Below, piece after piece: positions 60,827 to 64,000 of a DNA stretch of 64,000 nt; positions within the stretch are counted from its first letter, which is position 1, and every line of letters starts with the position of its first letter. This DNA is from an uncultured Bacilli bacterium (GTDB lineage Bacteria; Bacillota_I; Bacilli_A; RF39; UBA660). The notes beneath the pieces are model-generated. The model did not search any database. It had not been told where the DNA came from and was given only the letters and a program-made list of their open reading frames with translations. The stretch spans positions 1 through 64,000 of the forward strand of contig CAKPDF010000007.1 in assembly GCA_934148535.1 (NCBI GenBank), read 5' to 3'. The position numbers and the translations under genes are program-made.

Positions 60827-62710
60827 ATGAAAAACAAACAATTTAAAGCAGAGTCAAAAAAATTATTAGATTTAATGATTAACTCAATTTATACAAATAA
60901 AGAAATATTTTTAAGGGAGTTAATATCTAATGCTAGTGATGCAATAGATAAATTATATTATAGATCACTAACAGATAAAAAGATAAAAGTAGATACTAAT
61001 AAGTTAGAAATAAAAGTAAATATTGATAAAGAAAAAAGAGAAATAACAATAGAAGACAATGGTTGTGGAATGACAAATGTTGAGTTAGAAAGCAACTTAG
61101 GAACTATTGCCAAAAGTGGTTCATTAGCATTCAAAGAAGAAAATAAAGATAAAAATATAGATATTATAGGAATGTTTGGAGTAGGATTTTACTCAGCATT
61201 TATGGTAAGTAGTGAAGTATCAGTATTATCAAAATCAATTGATTCCAATGATGCTTATATTTGGAAATCAAAAGGAGCTGAAGGATACACAATTGAACCT
61301 TCTAAAAAAGATACAAATGGAACAATTATTACATTAAAGATAAAAGAAGATACAGAAGAAGAGAAATATAGTGATTTCTTAGAAGAATATAAAATAAAAA
61401 GTATAATTAAAAAATATTCAGATTATATAAGATATCCAATTAAGATGAATGTAGAAAAAAGACAGTTAAAAGAAGGAACTAAGGATGAATATATAACAAC
61501 TTATGAAGAAGAAACTATTAATAGCATGATACCAATTTGGAAGAAAAATAAAAATGAAGTATCAGAAGCAGAATATAATACTTTCTACAATGATAAATTT
61601 TTAGATTATGACAAACCATTAAAAACTATTCATAGTAAAGTAGAAGGTCAATGTACTTATAATGCATTATTATATATACCATCACACCTACCTTATGATT
61701 TTTATACTAAAGAATACGAAAAAGGATTGCAACTATACTCTAATGGAGTATTAATAATGGAAAAGTGTCCAGATTTAATACCAGATTATTTTAGTTTTAT
61801 AAAAGGACTAGTGGATACAGAAGACTTATCACTTAATATTTCTAGAGAAATGTTACAACAAGATCATTCAGTAAAATTAATAGCAAAAAGCTTAGAGAAA
61901 AAAATCAAAAAAGAATTAGAAAACATGCTAAAAAATGAAAGAGAAAAATATGAAACTTTCTTTAAAACATTTGGAATGCAAATAAAATTTGGTATTTATA
62001 GTGATTATGGTATAAATAAAGATAATTTAAAAGATCTATTAATGTTTTATTCATCAACTGAAAAGAAATTAGTGACACTAGATGAATATGTATCAAGAAT
62101 GAAAGAAGGACAAAAAAAGATTTATTATGCATGTGGTGAATCAAACGATAAAGTAGACTCAATGCCACAAGTAGAACTACTAAAAGATAAAGGATATGAA
62201 ATATTATATCTAACAGAATATGTAGATGAATTCGCATTACAAGCATTAATGGAATATAAAGAAAAAACATTTGCAAATGTATCCACTGATAATTTAGATT
62301 TAGATTCACAAGAAGAAAAAGAAGAACTACAAAAAACAAATGAAGAATCCAAAGCTATGTTTACATTAATGAAAGAAGCCTTAAAAGGTGAGAATATAGA
62401 AGAAATAAAGTTCACACATAGATTAAAAAATCATCCAGTTTGCCTAACTACAGAAGGTAATTTGTCACTAGAAATGGAAAAAGTACTTAATGCACTTCCA
62501 AACGATAATCAAGTTCAAGCCAAAATAGTAATGGAAATAAATGAATCTCATCCTATTGCACAAAAATTAAAAACATTATATAATAATAACGAGGAGGAAC
62601 TTAAAAAATATACAAAGATATTATATTCACAAGCCAGATTAATAGAGGGATTGCCAATAACTAATCCAACAGAAATAAGCAATTTAATCTGTGATATAAT
62701 ATCTAATTAA
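60827..62710 (+). CDS. htpG: Molecular chaperone HtpG (Hsp90)
   Basis: A 627-residue Hsp90. N-terminal GHKL ATPase: FLRELISNASDAIDKLYY (catalytic Glu and Asn), ITIEDNGCGMT, GTIAKSG and IGMFGVGFYSAFMV. Middle domain carries YSNGVLIMEKCPDLIPDYF and the catalytic Arg in LNISREMLQQD. The C-terminal dimer domain is complete and no linker or MEEVD tail is present, as is usual in bacteria. Expression is probably heat-controlled through the CIRCE-like site. The RDD gene follows after 11 bases. Confidence 0.97.
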   Translation: MKNKQFKAESKKLLDLMINSIYTNKEIFLRELISNASDAIDKLYYRSLTDKKIKVDTNKLEIKVNIDKEKREITIEDNGCGMTNVELESNLGTIAKSGSLAFKEENKDKNIDIIGMFGVGFYSAFMVSSEVSVLSKSIDSNDAYIWKSKGAEGYTIEPSKKDTNGTIITLKIKEDTEEEKYSDFLEEYKIKSIIKKYSDYIRYPIKMNVEKRQLKEGTKDEYITTYEEETINSMIPIWKKNKNEVSEAEYNTFYNDKFLDYDKPLKTIHSKVEGQCTYNALLYIPSHLPYDFYTKEYEKGLQLYSNGVLIMEKCPDLIPDYFSFIKGLVDTEDLSLNISREMLQQDHSVKLIAKSLEKKIKKELENMLKNEREKYETFFKTFGMQIKFGIYSDYGINKDNLKDLLMFYSSTEKKLVTLDEYVSRMKEGQKKIYYACGESNDKVDSMPQVELLKDKGYEILYLTEYVDEFALQALMEYKEKTFANVSTDNLDLDSQEEKEELQKTNEESKAMFTLMKEALKGENIEEIKFTHRLKNHPVCLTTEGNLSLEMEKVLNALPNDNQVQAKIVMEINESHPIAQKLKTLYNNNEEELKKYTKILYSQARLIEGLPITNPTEISNLICDIISN

Positions 62711-62721
62711 GGAAGTTTAAT

Positions 62722-63579
62722 ATGAATATGAAAACAATATTAAATAGAGTTTTCGCATATGCAGTTGATTTATTAATTTTATTATTAGTATCCTCAATCC
62801 TAACTAATATTTCATTTCTAAATCCACAATTAAAAAATTATAACAAATATTATGGACAATTATCAGATTATGCTAAAGAATATAATTCATTTATCAGTGA
62901 TTTAGAAAAATATTATAAAGATGGAGAACTAAGTGAAAAAAACTATACAAAATTAATAGAAAATCATAAAAAATATGAGGAAAATCTATCAAAGTACTAT
63001 GAAGATAGTAAATTAAGTAAAAAAGAATATAAAAAATTAGAAGGTGAAGTAGAAAAAGACTATCAAAAAAAATATGAGGACTTGGCATATAAGATAGCTA
63101 AAAATTCTAGTATTTCATCTGCTATCTATATAATAGTAACAATATTATATTTTGGTATATTCAATCTAGTTACTGATGGTCAAACCTTAGGAAAGAAGAT
63201 ATTTAAGTTAAAGATAGTCTCTTCCGTTTCTGATGATAGTAAACCTAATATAGTAAGTTATCTAATAAGAAGTGTACTATTATATAACACCATATATTAT
63301 TTAGTATCATTAATAGGAATATATACACTAAATAAAGAAAATTATTACTTAGTAACAAATATAGTGTATCAAATTCAATATTATATACAAATAATAATAA
63401 TATGTATGGTAATGTTAAGGACTGATGGTAGAGGACTTCACGATATCTTAGCAAAAACAAAAGTAATATCAATTAATGATATTAAAGATGGACTTTCAGA
63501 AGAAAACAAAACTACTGAACCAAAAAAAGCTAAATCAAGGAAAAAGAAAACAGTAATAGAAGCAGAAGTAGAAGAATAG
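62722..63579 (+). CDS. RDD family membrane protein with coiled insert
   Basis: A 285-residue protein. The first helix has the RDD arginine/aspartate pattern (RVFAYAVDLLILLLVSSIL). A highly charged coiled insert of about 90 residues follows (~38-120; YYKDGELSEKNYTKLIEN), then three more helices with GIFNLVTDGQTLGKKIFKLKI and RTDGRGLHDILAKT, the second RDD signature. The tail is Lys/Glu-rich. RDD proteins are suspected transporters (Na+/H+ antiport is known for one). The large charged insert between helices 1 and 2 is unusual. Probably co-transcribed with htpG. Confidence 0.87.
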   Translation: MNMKTILNRVFAYAVDLLILLLVSSILTNISFLNPQLKNYNKYYGQLSDYAKEYNSFISDLEKYYKDGELSEKNYTKLIENHKKYEENLSKYYEDSKLSKKEYKKLEGEVEKDYQKKYEDLAYKIAKNSSISSAIYIIVTILYFGIFNLVTDGQTLGKKIFKLKIVSSVSDDSKPNIVSYLIRSVLLYNTIYYLVSLIGIYTLNKENYYLVTNIVYQIQYYIQIIIICMVMLRTDGRGLHDILAKTKVISINDIKDGLSEENKTTEPKKAKSRKKKTVIEAEVEE

Positions 63580-63612
63580 CTTTTGCTTCTATTGTTTCAA
63601 AAAGGAGGAAAA

Positions 63613-64000
63613 ATGAAGAACGATTATTTAAGTAAAGTATTTATGAATTTATTTTTAGGGTTATTAATTACCTTTCTAACAGGATATATTATTAGTACAA
63701 ATATAGAAGCAACATATTTCTTCTGTGTAGGTAGTATGCCATGGATATTAGCAATAATAGAAGTTGTAATAGCAATAATATTGCCAGTAAGAATACAGAG
63801 AATGTCTCCAACAACTGCAAAAATATTATATTTTCTATATGCAGGATTAACAGGATTAACATTTTCATCATTATTTGTATACTATCAAATGTCATCACTT
63901 ATATGGATATTCTTAATGACATCAGTAATGTTTGGAATATTTGCTTTTATTGGCAAAACTACAAAAATAGATTTAACGAGATATGGTATCTATTTATTAA
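63613..64000 (+). CDS. Bax inhibitor-1 family membrane protein (3' truncated)
   Basis: The start (ATG 63613 after AAAGGAGG) and 129 codons are present; the frame runs off the window. Four hydrophobic helices are visible with YAGLTGLTFSSLFVYY and MTSVMFGIFAFIGKTTKIDL, both conserved in the BI-1/YccA/YbhL family. Bacterial members are calcium-leak channels or FtsH modulators. Membrane location is clear; the C-terminal Asp pair that senses pH lies outside the window. Confidence 0.88.
   Translation, partial: MKNDYLSKVFMNLFLGLLITFLTGYIISTNIEATYFFCVGSMPWILAIIEVVIAIILPVRIQRMSPTTAKILYFLYAGLTGLTFSSLFVYYQMSSLIWIFLMTSVMFGIFAFIGKTTKIDLTRYGIYLL

Noticed and set aside
1..64000. Mycoplasma-type genetic code (TGA as Trp)
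   Set aside because: Several clear genes (galE, the Asn-rich protein at 447, the DUF177 gene, the 35185 GT2 gene) end at TGA and Trp is encoded by TGG throughout.

Overview
The window is AT-rich, mostly plus-strand bacterial chromosome from a low-GC, spore-forming Bacillota (Bacilli/Erysipelotrichia-like or a related uncultured gut lineage; this placement is inference). Evidence: an alpha/beta-type small acid-soluble spore protein at 53.06 kb, T-box control of ileS, SepF and DivIVA, a dnaG-rpoD-trmK run, tagO/mnaA/tagA-type wall-polymer genes, strong AGGAGG ribosome sites and Firmicute promoters. TGA is used as a stop, so this is not a recoded Mollicute.

Layout. 0-2 kb: end of a protein with five 66-bp repeats, an Asn-rich tail-anchored protein, an RNHCP zinc protein and a degenerate M23-like protein. 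2-4.1 kb: recG. 4.1-8 kb: a decayed integrative island with a candidate three-hairpin small RNA, an operator-controlled small ORF plus class II Fic protein, an AbiF/Abi_2-like HEPN protein followed by its own compact two-hairpin RNA gene, and a broken tyrosine integrase. 8-10.3 kb: two poorly known genes in loose sequence. 10.3-19.7 kb: housekeeping genes (cysteine desulfurase with a TtcA-like thiolase, ZIP transporter, acyl-CoA synthetase, hybrid histidine kinase, MFS-like protein, folD, DUF177-rpmF).

19.7-46.6 kb: a large cell-surface polymer region. It has two lipid-linked-sugar modification modules (GT2+GtrA at 19.7 kb; GT2+DUF2304+SMR-like+DUF6020 at 35-38 kb), galE, a decay zone (aminotransferase remnant, frameshifted IS transposase, acyltransferase-3 remnant), a Wzx flippase, a sulfotransferase, glycosyltransferases, a Wzy-GT4 fusion, a polysaccharide deacetylase, TagA-, MnaA- and TagO-like enzymes, an LtaS-like enzyme, and a UbiA phosphoribosyltransferase-like gene next to a three-part HAD/GT-C/glycosidase-like fusion. 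Together they suggest assembly, polymerisation, sulfation and glycosylation of a wall polymer.

46.6-53.3 kb: sepF, divIVA, T-box-ileS, twin prepilins, thiI and the spore protein. 53.4-64 kb: queA, dnaG-rpoD-trmK, a membrane-anchored unknown, an ABC1/UbiB kinase, htpG behind a CIRCE-like operator, an RDD protein and the start of a Bax-inhibitor-1 family gene. Third-position base choice appears to change near 53.3 kb, from T-ending to A-ending codons, although all genes keep the same direction.

The most interesting locus is the AbiF-like HEPN gene with the small RNA gene directly downstream (5.8-7.5 kb). Next are the C-rich small RNA candidate at 4.17 kb, the HAD/GT-C fusion, and the CIRCE-like site on htpG.
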